Positions 36,701 through 45,520 of a stretch of DNA of 64,000 bases are shown here, piece after piece. This DNA is from Beggiatoa alba B18LD (GTDB taxonomy: Bacteria; Pseudomonadota; Gammaproteobacteria; Beggiatoales; Beggiatoaceae), in contig NZ_JH600070.1 in assembly GCF_000245015.1 (NCBI RefSeq), positions 1,633,716 through 1,697,715 on the forward strand. Direction: 5' to 3'. The notes under the pieces are model-generated. The model saw only the letters and a program-made list of their open reading frames with translations, had not been told where the DNA came from and ran no database searches. Made by a program: the position numbers and the translations under genes. Each line of letters starts with the position of its first letter. The stretch's first letter is position 1.

Positions 36701-39336
36701 TTGATAAACAAGGGTTAACCCATTTTGTCAATCCCGCCGCAGAACGTTTATATAAAGTTCCTGAAGGGCACTTATTAGGCAAACAATTAGGACTCCCGAC
36801 TGCCCCCGATTTAAGTCTGGATTTGGTTTTGCTCGATTATGAAGAGAATTATCATATTGTTGAGTTAATTAGCGTTTCAATTGAGTGGGAAGGTGAGCAA
36901 GGCGTGATGTTGACCTTGCGCGATTTGACAGAGCGCAAACTGGCAGAACGTCGAATTTTAGAAGGAGAAACCAGACTAACTACCGTTATTAATCATTTAC
37001 CCGTTATTTTGTTCGCAACGGATATGCATGGACGCTATACCCTTCTACGCGGGAAAGGCTTAAAAACCTTAGGGTTAAAAGATGATGCATTACTGGGTGT
37101 TTCTTGTTTTGATAACCTCAAACATTTACCGAATCTTATTCAAGACGTGCGTCAAGCCTTAAGCGGTCATGAAGTGTGTGGCGAAATTCAATTGCGCGGG
37201 CGCGTTTTTGAAGTCCGTTACAGTCCACAATTTGATAGTGTTGGCAGACAACAAGGTATTTTAGGCGTTGCAACCGATATTACTAGCTTGAAACAAGTTG
37301 AAAAAGCGTTACGAGAAGCGAAAGAAAATGCTGAATCAGCAAATCGGTCAAAAAGTGATTTTCTCGCAACCATGAGTCATGAAATTCGTACCCCCATGAA
37401 TGGGGTTATCGGTATGACGCAATTATTATTAAATACGAAACTGACTTCACAACAACGTCATTATATTGAAATTATTAGGAGTTCTGGAGATAGTTTACTG
37501 ACCGTTATTAACGATATTTTAGATTTTTCTAAAATTGAAGCGGGTAAACTGGTATTAGATGTGATTGATGGGGATATTCGGCAACTGGTCGATGACATGA
37601 TGAAGTTATTTGCTGCCCCTGCACAACATAAAGGAATAGAACTACTCTATGAATTACCTGCTGAATTTCCTAATTATCTTCGCTGTGACCCGCTACGCTT
37701 GCGTCAAATTCTTAATAATCTGGTTGGTAATGCCATTAAATTTACAGAAGAAGGCTATGTCCTGCTGAAAATTCAATGTGATGAATTAACGTGTGAACAA
37801 GTTCAATTACAAGTTGATGTTATCGATACAGGGATTGGTATCAGTCCATTAGTGCGCGATAACTTGTTTAAGCCCTTTACACAAGCAGACTCGTCAACCA
37901 GTCGCCGTTATGGCGGAACGGGTTTAGGTTTAGTCATTACTCGTCGTTTAGTAGAAATGATGCAGGGGATGATGGGGATTTGTGATACACAAACCACTCG
38001 CGGCAGTCATTTTTGGGTCAACCTGCCTTTAGAAAAAGCAGAGACAGTGCCCCCCGTTTTATTTGAAAACATGGCGGTTTTAAACGGCTTACGAGTGTTG
38101 ATTGTAGAGGATAATCTTGTTCATCAACAAATATTACAAACAGAATTAAATCATTGGCAAGTACAATCTTATTGTGTCGAAAACGCGGTGCTTGCATTAG
38201 AATCTTTAATTCAATACAACGAGTTGCATAAGCCATATCATCTGATTTTATTGGATGAAACCTTAATGCAAAGCGGGGAAAGTTTGACGTTTATCAAATC
38301 TGTAAAAAATGATTACCGTTTCAAACAAATCCCGATTATTTTAATGACCACCGTACAATATGAGCTACAATCCAGCCTCCCTGAACATCTTGCAACACCA
38401 CTGACAAAGCCAATTCGTCAACAAGATTTATTAAATGCGTTACTCAGTATTGCCACGCCTCACTACTCCCCCATTCACACGTTATCCCCGTTACAAACAC
38501 AACCCTTGCCACAACATACTTGTCGTTTATTATTGGCAGAAGATAATATTATTAATCAAGAAGTAGCTAAAGATATGCTACAACAATTAGGCTGTTATGT
38601 AACGATTGCACACAATGGACGTGAAGCCCTACAACGTTTAGAACAAGAAAGTTTCGACCTGATTCTGATGGATTGCTATATGCCCTATATGGATGGTTTT
38701 GAAGCCAGTTTACGCATTCGTGAACGTGAACGTTGTTTGAGCCTGCCACCTGTTCCCATCATTGCGTTAACGGCAAATGCCATGCAAGGCGACCGTGAAC
38801 GTTGTCTCAGTGCGGGTATGAATGATTATCTGAGTAAGCCCGTCATTTTTGAACAATTACAAGACATGCTTAAAGTATGGTTAAAAACCCATACAACCAT
38901 GGAGAGTATGTCGCTCCCTCCTTTCATCGAGAAAATACCGATAATGTCTCCACATGCTCATCTTCAACAACAGACAAAGTCAGAAACACACCTCCAACCC
39001 ATCGATAATACTTTAATTAGCTACATGCGTGAGCATTCACAACGGAATATCAACTGGTTATTAGATTTATTTATGAATGAACTACCGCGATATCTCAACG
39101 AGTTAGAACAAGCAGTTATCATTGGCGATTGCGACAATATTTTTTTAATTGCGCACAAACTCAAAGGGGCGAGTGCCAATATGGGCGCGTATCCCTTAGT
39201 CAATTTATGCAAACTGATGGAAGGCTATGGAAAAAGTCGCAATCCTGAACGAGCAGGGGAATGTTTACAAGCCATGCATTATGAAAGTCAGCGCGTCATT
39301 CAAGCATTAGAGCAAGAAAAATCACAATATATCTAG
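33721..39336 (+). CDS. Multi-PAS/GAF hybrid histidine kinase with two receivers and Hpt
   Basis: An 1871-residue cytoplasmic phosphorelay kinase. No convincing membrane segment was seen. About eight PAS-like domains are recognisable by their DITE(Y/R)K-type ends (near residues 125, 265, 400, 535, 660, 790, 1075, 1195), with a GAF domain at about 805-970. PAS5 has ICWQVL and APCYLC, a Cys-containing variant. HisKA H1220 (MSHEIRTPMNG), an HATPase (DTGIGIS, GGTGLGL), receiver 1 (E1463/D1464, acceptor D1512), receiver 2 (D1608, acceptor D1651) and a C-terminal Hpt (H1812 in AHKLKGASAN) complete a BarA-like relay. GAGGATGACAGT precedes the ATG. No dedicated response regulator is adjacent. Confidence 0.92.
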   Translation: MGAISFYATMNIHAQLSHLSWGFLCFVDFNGHLKQVSPCCTQQLRQFVPLQHKKSLLNVSCWTFIHKADQANVRLALQQLKNNQAVNFETRCLDITGHWRWLLWQAQPNLKELGFFAQLTDITEYKNKIVQQSITVLTDSPRQLHLDNADIPPDFPNIASIFDSVSTIICYKDVNNKIICTNNALANLLQLPLHAIQGRYYDSLVPEQEAKRAYADDLEVIRTQRAKLGVIESFTIKGQLCWLHTDKIPYFDQHHQVIGILIVATDITEYQQINLAILSASEKKYRILFEQSLFGIFHSTPDGKLLDANPALAQIFGYDSTHSMKANIHHIGKQLAIYPAQQQQITDFLEEASSNTAQRLHCLEIHLLRRDRTELTVNLYLGVVRDQHGTARYLEGFIEDISKRKQVAIQLADSENRYQLLAEHATDLISKHSPAGVFLYVSPACVPLLGYSETELLGQNAYDYIHPDDKKQVQQSHARLFRRANQSLENNQQTVTFRVRQKSGAYIWFESNNRLLRFPTGLVKEVVSVSRDITARKLAEQEALRSYHMLLQVLNGLMALVYVADLENYKILYINQFGQEVFGDVAGKICWQVLCQQRPEKAPCYLCRQSIRHNDPIMEDMYFWEHYDTTHKQWYSVNNRSIEWVDGRTVRLVIAYNITAQKQTETALRISQERYSLAVNAGKTGVWDWNIDNNNLYLDDNLKALLGFAPEELPSRIDTWTALDHPDDVQGVINISKEYLQGLREHYEFEHRMRHKNGTYRWMLTRGTIVEQGQHKRMIGTSTDITERKLAEERAQEQTRLLNGLAMVSHFLLTIPDFYEGVKTALDILGQVMNVDRAYVFENFTNEDASEILTRQRFVWLHDDFKRACYVPQRRCFSYTQDLMGWYELLLKSQPIKSSVRALSPFLQTLFNVSQIQTIFIVPLHFEGRLWGFIGVDSREPHREWSDYENFFLQAVGNSIRSTIARYQIKQSLQISEKKFRSLFEYNQDSIFIIDKQGLTHFVNPAAERLYKVPEGHLLGKQLGLPTAPDLSLDLVLLDYEENYHIVELISVSIEWEGEQGVMLTLRDLTERKLAERRILEGETRLTTVINHLPVILFATDMHGRYTLLRGKGLKTLGLKDDALLGVSCFDNLKHLPNLIQDVRQALSGHEVCGEIQLRGRVFEVRYSPQFDSVGRQQGILGVATDITSLKQVEKALREAKENAESANRSKSDFLATMSHEIRTPMNGVIGMTQLLLNTKLTSQQRHYIEIIRSSGDSLLTVINDILDFSKIEAGKLVLDVIDGDIRQLVDDMMKLFAAPAQHKGIELLYELPAEFPNYLRCDPLRLRQILNNLVGNAIKFTEEGYVLLKIQCDELTCEQVQLQVDVIDTGIGISPLVRDNLFKPFTQADSSTSRRYGGTGLGLVITRRLVEMMQGMMGICDTQTTRGSHFWVNLPLEKAETVPPVLFENMAVLNGLRVLIVEDNLVHQQILQTELNHWQVQSYCVENAVLALESLIQYNELHKPYHLILLDETLMQSGESLTFIKSVKNDYRFKQIPIILMTTVQYELQSSLPEHLATPLTKPIRQQDLLNALLSIATPHYSPIHTLSPLQTQPLPQHTCRLLLAEDNIINQEVAKDMLQQLGCYVTIAHNGREALQRLEQESFDLILMDCYMPYMDGFEASLRIRERERCLSLPPVPIIALTANAMQGDRERCLSAGMNDYLSKPVIFEQLQDMLKVWLKTHTTMESMSLPPFIEKIPIMSPHAHLQQQTKSETHLQPIDNTLISYMREHSQRNINWLLDLFMNELPRYLNELEQAVIIGDCDNIFLIAHKLKGASANMGAYPLVNLCKLMEGYGKSRNPERAGECLQAMHYESQRVIQALEQEKSQYI

Positions 39337-39516
39337 TGTAAAGATAGGATAAAGCGAATGAATCAGTAAATTTATAAATCCTTTCGCTGGTTTATCAACA
39401 AGACCATTGATAAATACGTAAACGGTGCAATTTATGAGCGTAAGTACACTGATTCTTGACCAGTCTATAGTGACAATCCTTTGAAGATAATAGCCTTTAA
39501 TCATGCGAGTGAAATA

Positions 39517-40539
39517 ATGATGTTAAAAAAGCAAATTGTCTTATTATCTGCTTTCTGTTTAACGGGTTTTTTAGCGGTCAATACCTATGCCATAGATGAC
39601 CAAACACGCCAAACGATTACCCAAAATCTGTTAATTCAAAATCCCAGCCCTTTACTACAAAATCCCACGATTCACGCCTTAGCATTCAATGCGATTGCAC
39701 AAGCCATTGAAGAATTAAGCAACTTACCATTTCCTGATGAAAATCAACGTTTACAAGCGATTAATCAGTTGCAACAAGGTGATAGTAGTGCCGCAATTGC
39801 CATTTATCAGCGGTTATTTGACCAACGTCAGACTGAAGGGGGGAAAAGCCAAGATGAAGCGGCGATGATGGCGAAGCATTTGGCAAGTTTTCAATTACTT
39901 ACTGACCTTAATCAAGGCTTGGCAACGTATGAACAAGCGGCAAAATTAAGCAATAATGCCCGTTGGTGGAATGAGTTAGGCAGTTTATACATGGCAAATG
40001 CACAGCTAGATAAAGCAGAACAAGCATTTAATCAAGTGTTAGCCCTACCTAATGGTAGCGTGGACAACAATGCTTTAGCGGTCGCAACTGGCAGTTTAGG
40101 ACATTTATATTGGCAACAAGGGGATTTTAAACGCGCTGAACCCCAGTTTTTACGCAGTTTAGAAATCAATGAAACCCTTAATCGTCAAGCGGGTATTTTG
40201 TTGCAATATAAAAATCTCAGCACCTTGTATGCAAAAACCAAAGAATGGCGCAAAGCAATTCCCTTGTATGAAAAATTAATTGAACATTACAGAAGCACTG
40301 ACGCACAGCGCGAATTAGCGGAACAATACAGCGATTTAGCCATGGCTTACCTCCATTTAGAGGATTTTTTCACCGCAGAATCACAGTTTTTGAAAAGTAT
40401 AGAGATTTATCAAACTTTAGCAGACAAAGCCCATACAGCCGCCCAATATCGCCGTATCAGTGGACTCTATGAAATGCAGGGTAAAAAAGCAGAAGCGGAC
40501 GAAGCCCGTCGTAAAAGCCTCGCCTTAGAAAATCCCTAA
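39517..40539 (+). CDS. Exported TPR protein
   Basis: About 340 residues from MMLKKQIVLLSAFC, which begins a signal peptide ending near TYA; an ATG 12 codons upstream would bury it. Five to six TPR-like helix pairs follow, for example NARWWNELGSLYMANAQLDKAEQAF, GHLYWQQGDFKRAEPQFLRSLEI, LSTLYAKTKEWRKAIPLYEKL and DLAMAYLHLEDFFTAESQFLKSI. It is a periplasmic protein-interaction module. It precedes the DUF58 gene by about 28 bp, so it may belong to the same operon as the DUF58/TgpA pair, where periplasmic TPR proteins are often found. Confidence 0.8.
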   Translation: MMLKKQIVLLSAFCLTGFLAVNTYAIDDQTRQTITQNLLIQNPSPLLQNPTIHALAFNAIAQAIEELSNLPFPDENQRLQAINQLQQGDSSAAIAIYQRLFDQRQTEGGKSQDEAAMMAKHLASFQLLTDLNQGLATYEQAAKLSNNARWWNELGSLYMANAQLDKAEQAFNQVLALPNGSVDNNALAVATGSLGHLYWQQGDFKRAEPQFLRSLEINETLNRQAGILLQYKNLSTLYAKTKEWRKAIPLYEKLIEHYRSTDAQRELAEQYSDLAMAYLHLEDFFTAESQFLKSIEIYQTLADKAHTAAQYRRISGLYEMQGKKAEADEARRKSLALENP

Positions 40540-40567
40540 TTCTACTAAAAAATGATGATAAAGCCCT

Positions 40568-41545
40568 ATGTCAATAATAACTGATTGGTTCAGAGGTTTC
40601 GCGCCCGCACGTTTTCAAACCTCACCTGTTATTTTTCGCAGACATCGCATTTACATTGTGCCTAATCATTCAGGACTGATGTTTGCCCTCGTTTTATTGA
40701 TTATGCTCATTGGCTCAATCAACTACAGTAACAGCATGGGATATTTACTGACCTTTCTCTTGTTCAGTATGGCTTTAATCTCCACCTTTTATACCGTACA
40801 TAACCTGCTAAAACTCAGTATAGAAGCGGGAAAAGTAGAACCTGTTTTTGTCGGAGAAACAGTACAATTTCATCTCTGGATTGATAATCGTCAAGGAATT
40901 GAACGTTATGCCCTTTTCTGGCAACGTACACCGTTACAAGCAGGAGAAAGTGCAGGAGAGCCGATACTGATAGATATTCCTGCGAACCAACGTCAATCTT
41001 TAACAATACCCGTCGTAGCACAACGGCGTGGACGTTTATTTTTAGACCGCGTTACCGTCTCAACAACCTTTCCACTGGGTTTATTTCGAGCATGGTCCTA
41101 TGTTTATTTAGACGTATCTACCCTTGTCTATCCTTTACCCTCAGGGCAACGCCTGCTTCCATTAGGCGGCGCGACTAACCAAAAAGGCGAGGCGGGGCTT
41201 GTGGTCGGACATGGTGAAGACTTTATTGGCTACCGCGACTATCGAATTGGTGATTCTCCACGTCATATTGACTGGAAAGCCGTAGCGCGAGAAAAAGGTT
41301 GGTTTATCAAGCAATATGGTGGCACAGGATACACCCATCACTGGCTACGCTGGAGCGATGTTGCACAATTAAATAATTTAGAAGCAAAACTATCACAGCT
41401 CTGTCTCTGGGTGCTGATTGCAGACAATGAAGGCGCGAATTATGGGCTAGACATGCCAAACATACAAATTCAACCGAATCATGGCGAACAACACCGCGAG
41501 CACTGTTTACAAGTATTAGCCTTGTTTGGACTTCCCGAATCATGA
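40568..41545 (+). CDS. DUF58 membrane protein
   Basis: 325 residues with two adjacent membrane segments (about 35-75) and a soluble C-terminal part containing the DUF58 signature GEDFIGYRDYRIGDSPRHIDW and KAVAREKGWFIKQY. DUF58 proteins usually accompany a MoxR AAA+ ATPase and a transglutaminase-like protein in chaperone-type or surface-maintenance clusters. Here the transglutaminase follows with a 4-bp ATGA overlap, but no moxR is adjacent. Function is inferred from context. Confidence 0.85.
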   Translation: MSIITDWFRGFAPARFQTSPVIFRRHRIYIVPNHSGLMFALVLLIMLIGSINYSNSMGYLLTFLLFSMALISTFYTVHNLLKLSIEAGKVEPVFVGETVQFHLWIDNRQGIERYALFWQRTPLQAGESAGEPILIDIPANQRQSLTIPVVAQRRGRLFLDRVTVSTTFPLGLFRAWSYVYLDVSTLVYPLPSGQRLLPLGGATNQKGEAGLVVGHGEDFIGYRDYRIGDSPRHIDWKAVAREKGWFIKQYGGTGYTHHWLRWSDVAQLNNLEAKLSQLCLWVLIADNEGANYGLDMPNIQIQPNHGEQHREHCLQVLALFGLPES

Positions 41546-43524
41546 CGCGCTTTTTATCCCCAACCCCCGTATTTCCTAGCCCCCAAAGTTTAAATTGGTT
41601 ACTGCTTTCTCTTGTCATGGTCACGCTACCACACATAGAACGCCTACCCCTTTGGACAATGGCATTTTTTGCCGTTTTTCTCGGCTGGCGTTTTTTAGGC
41701 ACAGCCAAACAATTCCGCCTGCCTAGCCACTGGCTAAAAATCACCTTCGCGCTGTTAGTCATGGTCGGTATTGTTCTCAGCTACCGCACCCTATTCGGAC
41801 GTGATGCAGGTGTCGCGCTACTGGTTGCACTCTGTAGTTTAAAAATTATTGAAATGCACAATCAGCGCGATGCCTTACTGATTTGCTTTTTAGGCTACTT
41901 TCTCATTATTACCAATTTTCTCTACTCGCAAACCATTCCAACCGCGATATACATGTTTATCGTCGTCTTAATCATGACAGCCACCTTAATCGGCTTAAAT
42001 GACTATCAGGGCGGTTTAAGCCGTTGGAAACGCTTACGACTAGGCGGATTACTACTGTTACAAGCCATCCCCTTAATGCTAGTCCTCTTCATCTTTTTTC
42101 CCCGCATGGCGGGCCCTTTATGGGGAATGCCTAAAGATGCCTTTAGTGGTGTAACAGGGCTAACCAACAACATGATACTGGGCAATATCAGTGAGTTAAC
42201 CGTCTCTGATGAAATTGCATTTCGAGTAAAATTTGAAAATAACAAAATTCCCGAACGCCAAAACCTTTATTGGCGAGGGCCAGTCTTTTCCTATACCGAC
42301 GGTAAAGAATGGAAAAGTAACGCAGAACGCAACATTATCCCCCGCAATCGGCAAGTCGCACTTATCGACAACCCCTATAAATACAGCGTCACCTTAGAAC
42401 CCCACAATCAACGCTGGGTTTTCGCCCTAGATATGCCTGCGGATGTGCCAGATAACACCATGATTAACCAAAAGTATGAGTTGCTCACGCCCTATCCAAT
42501 TCGACAACGAATGCGTTACGATGTCACCTCCTATACCCACTATCGCGCAGAATTTGCCGATAAAGAAATGTTACAACTCAACCTTAATTTGCCTGAGAAC
42601 ATGCACCCACGTACTCGAGCATTAGCCAAACAATGGCAACAAGAAAATTCAGACCCATTAGCCATCGTACAACGTGCACTTCGCTATTTTAATCAAGAAC
42701 CTTTCTACTACACCTTAACCCCATTAACCGTAGAACAAGACCCCATTGATGAATTTCTCTTTGATACACGAGAAGGCTTTTGTGAACACTATGCCGCATC
42801 TTTTACCGTACTCATGCGTGCGGCGGGCATTCCTGCGCGTATCGTCACAGGTTATCAAGGCGGAGAATTTAATACTGTGGGTAATTACGTCGTTATACGC
42901 CAACGTGATGCCCATGCATGGAGTGAAGTCTGGATTGAAGGCGCGGGTTGGGTACGGGTAGAACCCACAGGCGCGGTCGCCCCTGAGCGCATAGAACGCG
43001 GCGCAACCGCCAGTTTTGCCAGCAATTTCGACACTTTTGCAGGATTTGAACTGAACCAAGAATCAGGCTTAGGCGCACTCTGGCAACAGATAAAAGATAA
43101 TTGGGATGCACTGAATAATGAATGGAACCAATGGGTTTTAGGCTACGACAACACCCAACAAAAAAGTTTTTTTGAAAACTTTGGTATTAAAGACATGTCA
43201 TGGCAAAACATGATTATTGCACTGGTTATCTTAGCGACATTAATACTTTTAGGTGTTGCATTATGGCTCTTTAAACGAGCAAAACGTTATCAAGACCCTG
43301 TTCAACAACTTTACCAACGTTTTTGTCATAAACTCAAACAAGTTGGCGTTATTCAAGAACAGAATGAACCCCCGTTAAAGTTTGCACAACGAGCGATGCA
43401 ACTACGCCCTGATTTAGCCCCTACAATAGAGAAAATTACAAGTATTTATATTGCCATACGCTATCGTAGCCAAGCCCATCATTTACTAGACCTACGAAAA
43501 GCAGTGCAATATTTCCGTCCTTAA
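41542..43524 (+). CDS. TgpA-like membrane transglutaminase
   Basis: 660 residues: several N-terminal membrane segments (to about 195), a periplasmic domain with a transglutaminase-like core, then a C-terminal TM (about 555-575) and a small DUF4129-like tail. The catalytic cysteine C414 (REGFCEHYAAS) and histidine H458 (RDAHAWSEVW) are present. The third position, RVEPTGAV, has glutamate E474 where the P. aeruginosa TgpA triad has aspartate (spacing C+44 and +16 is kept). TgpA is essential in Pseudomonas; its cell substrate is not defined. It overlaps the DUF58 gene by 4 bp. Confidence 0.88.
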   Translation: MTRFLSPTPVFPSPQSLNWLLLSLVMVTLPHIERLPLWTMAFFAVFLGWRFLGTAKQFRLPSHWLKITFALLVMVGIVLSYRTLFGRDAGVALLVALCSLKIIEMHNQRDALLICFLGYFLIITNFLYSQTIPTAIYMFIVVLIMTATLIGLNDYQGGLSRWKRLRLGGLLLLQAIPLMLVLFIFFPRMAGPLWGMPKDAFSGVTGLTNNMILGNISELTVSDEIAFRVKFENNKIPERQNLYWRGPVFSYTDGKEWKSNAERNIIPRNRQVALIDNPYKYSVTLEPHNQRWVFALDMPADVPDNTMINQKYELLTPYPIRQRMRYDVTSYTHYRAEFADKEMLQLNLNLPENMHPRTRALAKQWQQENSDPLAIVQRALRYFNQEPFYYTLTPLTVEQDPIDEFLFDTREGFCEHYAASFTVLMRAAGIPARIVTGYQGGEFNTVGNYVVIRQRDAHAWSEVWIEGAGWVRVEPTGAVAPERIERGATASFASNFDTFAGFELNQESGLGALWQQIKDNWDALNNEWNQWVLGYDNTQQKSFFENFGIKDMSWQNMIIALVILATLILLGVALWLFKRAKRYQDPVQQLYQRFCHKLKQVGVIQEQNEPPLKFAQRAMQLRPDLAPTIEKITSIYIAIRYRSQAHHLLDLRKAVQYFRP

Positions 43525-43561
43525 AGCTTGTTTTTACCAATAAACTATAGTTGAGTAAAAA

Positions 43562-43597
43562 AGGGTGCGTTAGCGAAGCCTAACGCACCCTTTTTTA
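43562..43597 (+). terminator. Strong terminator after tgpA
   Basis: GGGTGCGTTAG pairs with CTAACGCACCC around a short GCGAAGC loop, followed by TTTTTT. It lies about 40 bp after the TgpA stop. The same hairpin sequence is common as a repeat in related genomes, by recollection. Confidence 0.9.
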
Positions 43598-43726
43598 TTA
43601 GGTTTGCCCATTGAGGGACATGCCCATTACCCTTTATAAACTTTTGATATTGATATTATTTAAACATTTGTACCAAATTCACGTTATGATAGACTTGAAT
43701 CATCCAATCAATATGAGAAATTAAGT

Positions 43727-43925
43727 ATGACTGGCAAAAATCAAAGCGTAATAGTTTAAAGGTACTGAAATACATATCATAACTCACAATGATGAGGATT
43801 ATATAAGTTTAACTGATATGGTAAGTAGTTTTGAAGGTGGTTCAGCACTTATTGAGGCATGGCTTCGTAACAAGGACACCGTTGAGTTTTTAGGTGTTTG
43901 GGAAAAGCTAAACAATCCTGATTTT
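43727..43925 (+). pseudogene. KilA-N domain gene, frameshifted and truncated
   Basis: Reading from ATG 43727 gives MTGKNQSVIV and then a stop. Removing one T from GTTTAAA at 43755-43760 restores VKGTEIHIITHNDED and continues with YISLTDMVSSFEGG, ALIEAWLRNKDTVEFLGVWE and KLNNPDFN. This is the N-terminal part of a KilA-N domain, a DNA-binding module of phages and mobile elements. The frame then runs into the end of a type-1 element at 43926 and stops. It is therefore a broken remnant, with both a frameshift and a 3' truncation. Confidence 0.8.
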
Positions 43926-44388
43926 AACCTAAGTTCGGCGAGTTTCTTTTAAAAAGACAACAGCTTGTCTGAATCAGGATTTTCAGGATTAAAAGATTGT
44001 CTGAATCAGAATTTTCAGAATTAAAAAGACAAGAAAATTAAAAGAATAAAAAATTATGTTTTTAATTCTGCTAATTCTGAAAATTCTGTGAATTCTGATT
44101 CAGACAAAAAAAGACCTGTTAGGTTTTCAAAACTTAACAGGTCTGTTGGAACACGCGAAAAGGTTTGAAGGACTGGTAGAGATTACTCTCTTGTTTTTCA
44201 TCAAGATTCATCAGATAGGATTAAAACCTTGTCTGAATCAGGATTTTCAGGATTAACAGGATTTAAAACCCTTAAACCAAAAAATTAAGGCGAATCACGC
44301 TTTTTAATTCTGCTAATTCTGAAAATTCTGTGAATTTTGATTCAGACAAACGCTTGTCTTTTAAAAAGAAATTTCTCTAACTCAGGTT
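43926..44388. repeat. Type-1 element, composite copy E (two units)
   Basis: Left end AACCTAAGTTCGGCGAG, right end reading CTCTAACTCAGGTT. The first unit has iterons, a GACAAGAAAATTAAAAG spacer, opposed AATTCTGNN units and a hairpin (44113-44143, T-run on the minus strand). About 75 bp of other sequence follow (with GAAGGACTGGTAG), then a second iteron set with the AAACCCTTAAACCAAA and GCGAATCACGC spacer. The left end cuts the KilA-N remnant and the right end provides the last codon and stop of dsrM. Confidence 0.85.
44106..44143 (-). terminator. Hairpin terminator inside type-1 copy E
   Basis: GACCTGTTAGG pairs with its inverse CTTAACAGGTC (one mismatch), with a T-run on the minus strand. 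It lies downstream of dsrM, in the direction of the dsr transcript. Confidence 0.6.
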
Positions 44389-45074
44389 CGACTATTATCC
44401 ACTTGATAACGGCTAGGACTGAAGAAAACCCCTGTTGCATGAAGAAGTTTACTAAATGGAAAAAGTAAGAGCAGTAATAAAGCACTGCCAAGATGTAGGA
44501 GTAATACAGGGTCGGTGGGGATAGCTTGCCACTGAAAAGAGAATAAGCTACGCATAAATATTTTAAATTGCACAATATCTGTATGCAGTATAAAGCGCAT
44601 TAATAATCCTGAACCCGCAATTAAAAGCAGTAAAAGCAACATTAAGTAATCAGAAGGGCTACTAATATAACGTATGCGTTCAAGGCATAAACGTCGTAGC
44701 AGTAAGCCAATCAACCCAAAAATAAAAATAAACCCTGCATAAATACCCAGCGGTTGAATAGTAAAAATAAATGGGGGAATGGGGTCTAAAATATAGCGTA
44801 AATGACGTAAAAATATAAAAATCAAAGCAATGTGAAACGACCAGCTAAATAACCAAATCCACGAATTAGCATAGAATAAACTGCGAAAAAAAAGGATTTC
44901 TTTTAATTGTCGCCAAATGACACCGATTAGCGTTAAAGGCGCGGGCGTTAGCGGGATTTTTAGCGGGGCGGGCGTGGTGGCGTATTGGTAAATTTTAACC
45001 GCTGTACCAATGAAAAAAACGCTTGTCGCAAGGTAAAAGCTGAGTGCATAAAATGCAGTGAGTAGTTCAGTCAT
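44382..45074 (-). CDS. dsrM: DsrM-like cytochrome b subunit (NarI family), probably 3'-truncated
   Basis: 230 residues with about six hydrophobic segments and NarI-type paired histidines (for example WSFHIALIFIFLRHLRYI and LLHLGSALLLLLLFPFSKLLHATG). DsrM is the haem b-containing membrane subunit of the DsrMKJOP complex that links DsrC persulfide/trisulfide chemistry to the quinone pool. It follows dsrC by 84 bp. The C-terminus reads SPSRYQVDNSR, then Thr and TGA, where ACC-TGA belongs to the terminal repeat of a type-1 element. From memory, DsrM proteins continue for about ten more residues, so the end appears replaced. The expected downstream dsrK is absent. Confidence 0.8.
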   Translation of the reverse strand: MTELLTAFYALSFYLATSVFFIGTAVKIYQYATTPAPLKIPLTPAPLTLIGVIWRQLKEILFFRSLFYANSWIWLFSWSFHIALIFIFLRHLRYILDPIPPFIFTIQPLGIYAGFIFIFGLIGLLLRRLCLERIRYISSPSDYLMLLLLLLIAGSGLLMRFILHTDIVQFKIFMRSLFSFQWQAIPTDPVLLLHLGSALLLLLLFPFSKLLHATGVFFSPSRYQVDNSRT

Positions 45075-45158
45075 GCGGGGGTCGCCTGATTATCGTGTTG
45101 ATAATGAAACCCCTGCATGATAACGCGCTTACTTTAAAATTGGGATGATTTTATCACC

Positions 45159-45491
45159 CTATACGCATCCTGTCGGTTTTGGCAATCCTGCGTAACGACA
45201 TGCTTGTTTTGCGGGACCCAAGGGGAAAAGGTCATATAGGTATTTGCTGTTACCTTTTTCTGCGCCGAGTTTTTTGCCGATGGCTTTGGTTAAAACGCGC
45301 ACAGCAGGGGCAATTTGATATTCACTGTAATATTCTTTTAAGAAATTAACGACTTCCCAATGGTTGTCGGTCAGTGTTATCCCATCTTGTTTTGCCATTT
45401 CGGTCGCAACATCGGTCGACCAGTCGGATAAATTGGTTAAGTAGCCGTCTTCGTCAGTTTCTAATAGTTTGCCGTTGACTTCAATTGTCAT
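45159..45491 (-). CDS. dsrC: Sulfur carrier protein DsrC
   Basis: 110 residues, the size of true DsrC. The flexible C-terminal arm carries both conserved cysteines, C98 and C109 (QACRYAGLPKPTGCV), with ten residues between, as needed for the trisulfide/persulfide cycle; TusE lacks the upstream one. Core motifs GYLTNLSDWSTDVATEMAK and VRVLTKAIGKKLG, and the insert with KYLYDLFPLGPAKQAC, fit DsrC. It lies between dsrH and dsrM. Function in sulfur oxidation is inferred from family and gene order. Confidence 0.95.
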   Translation of the reverse strand: MTIEVNGKLLETDEDGYLTNLSDWSTDVATEMAKQDGITLTDNHWEVVNFLKEYYSEYQIAPAVRVLTKAIGKKLGAEKGNSKYLYDLFPLGPAKQACRYAGLPKPTGCV

Positions 45492-45520
45492 AATGTCATC
45501 CTCTTGTTATGTGAAAAGTT

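Noticed and set aside
45159-45491. TusE instead of DsrC
   Set aside because: Both C-terminal cysteines (C98 and C109) are present, and the gene sits between dsrH and dsrM. TusE has only the last one.
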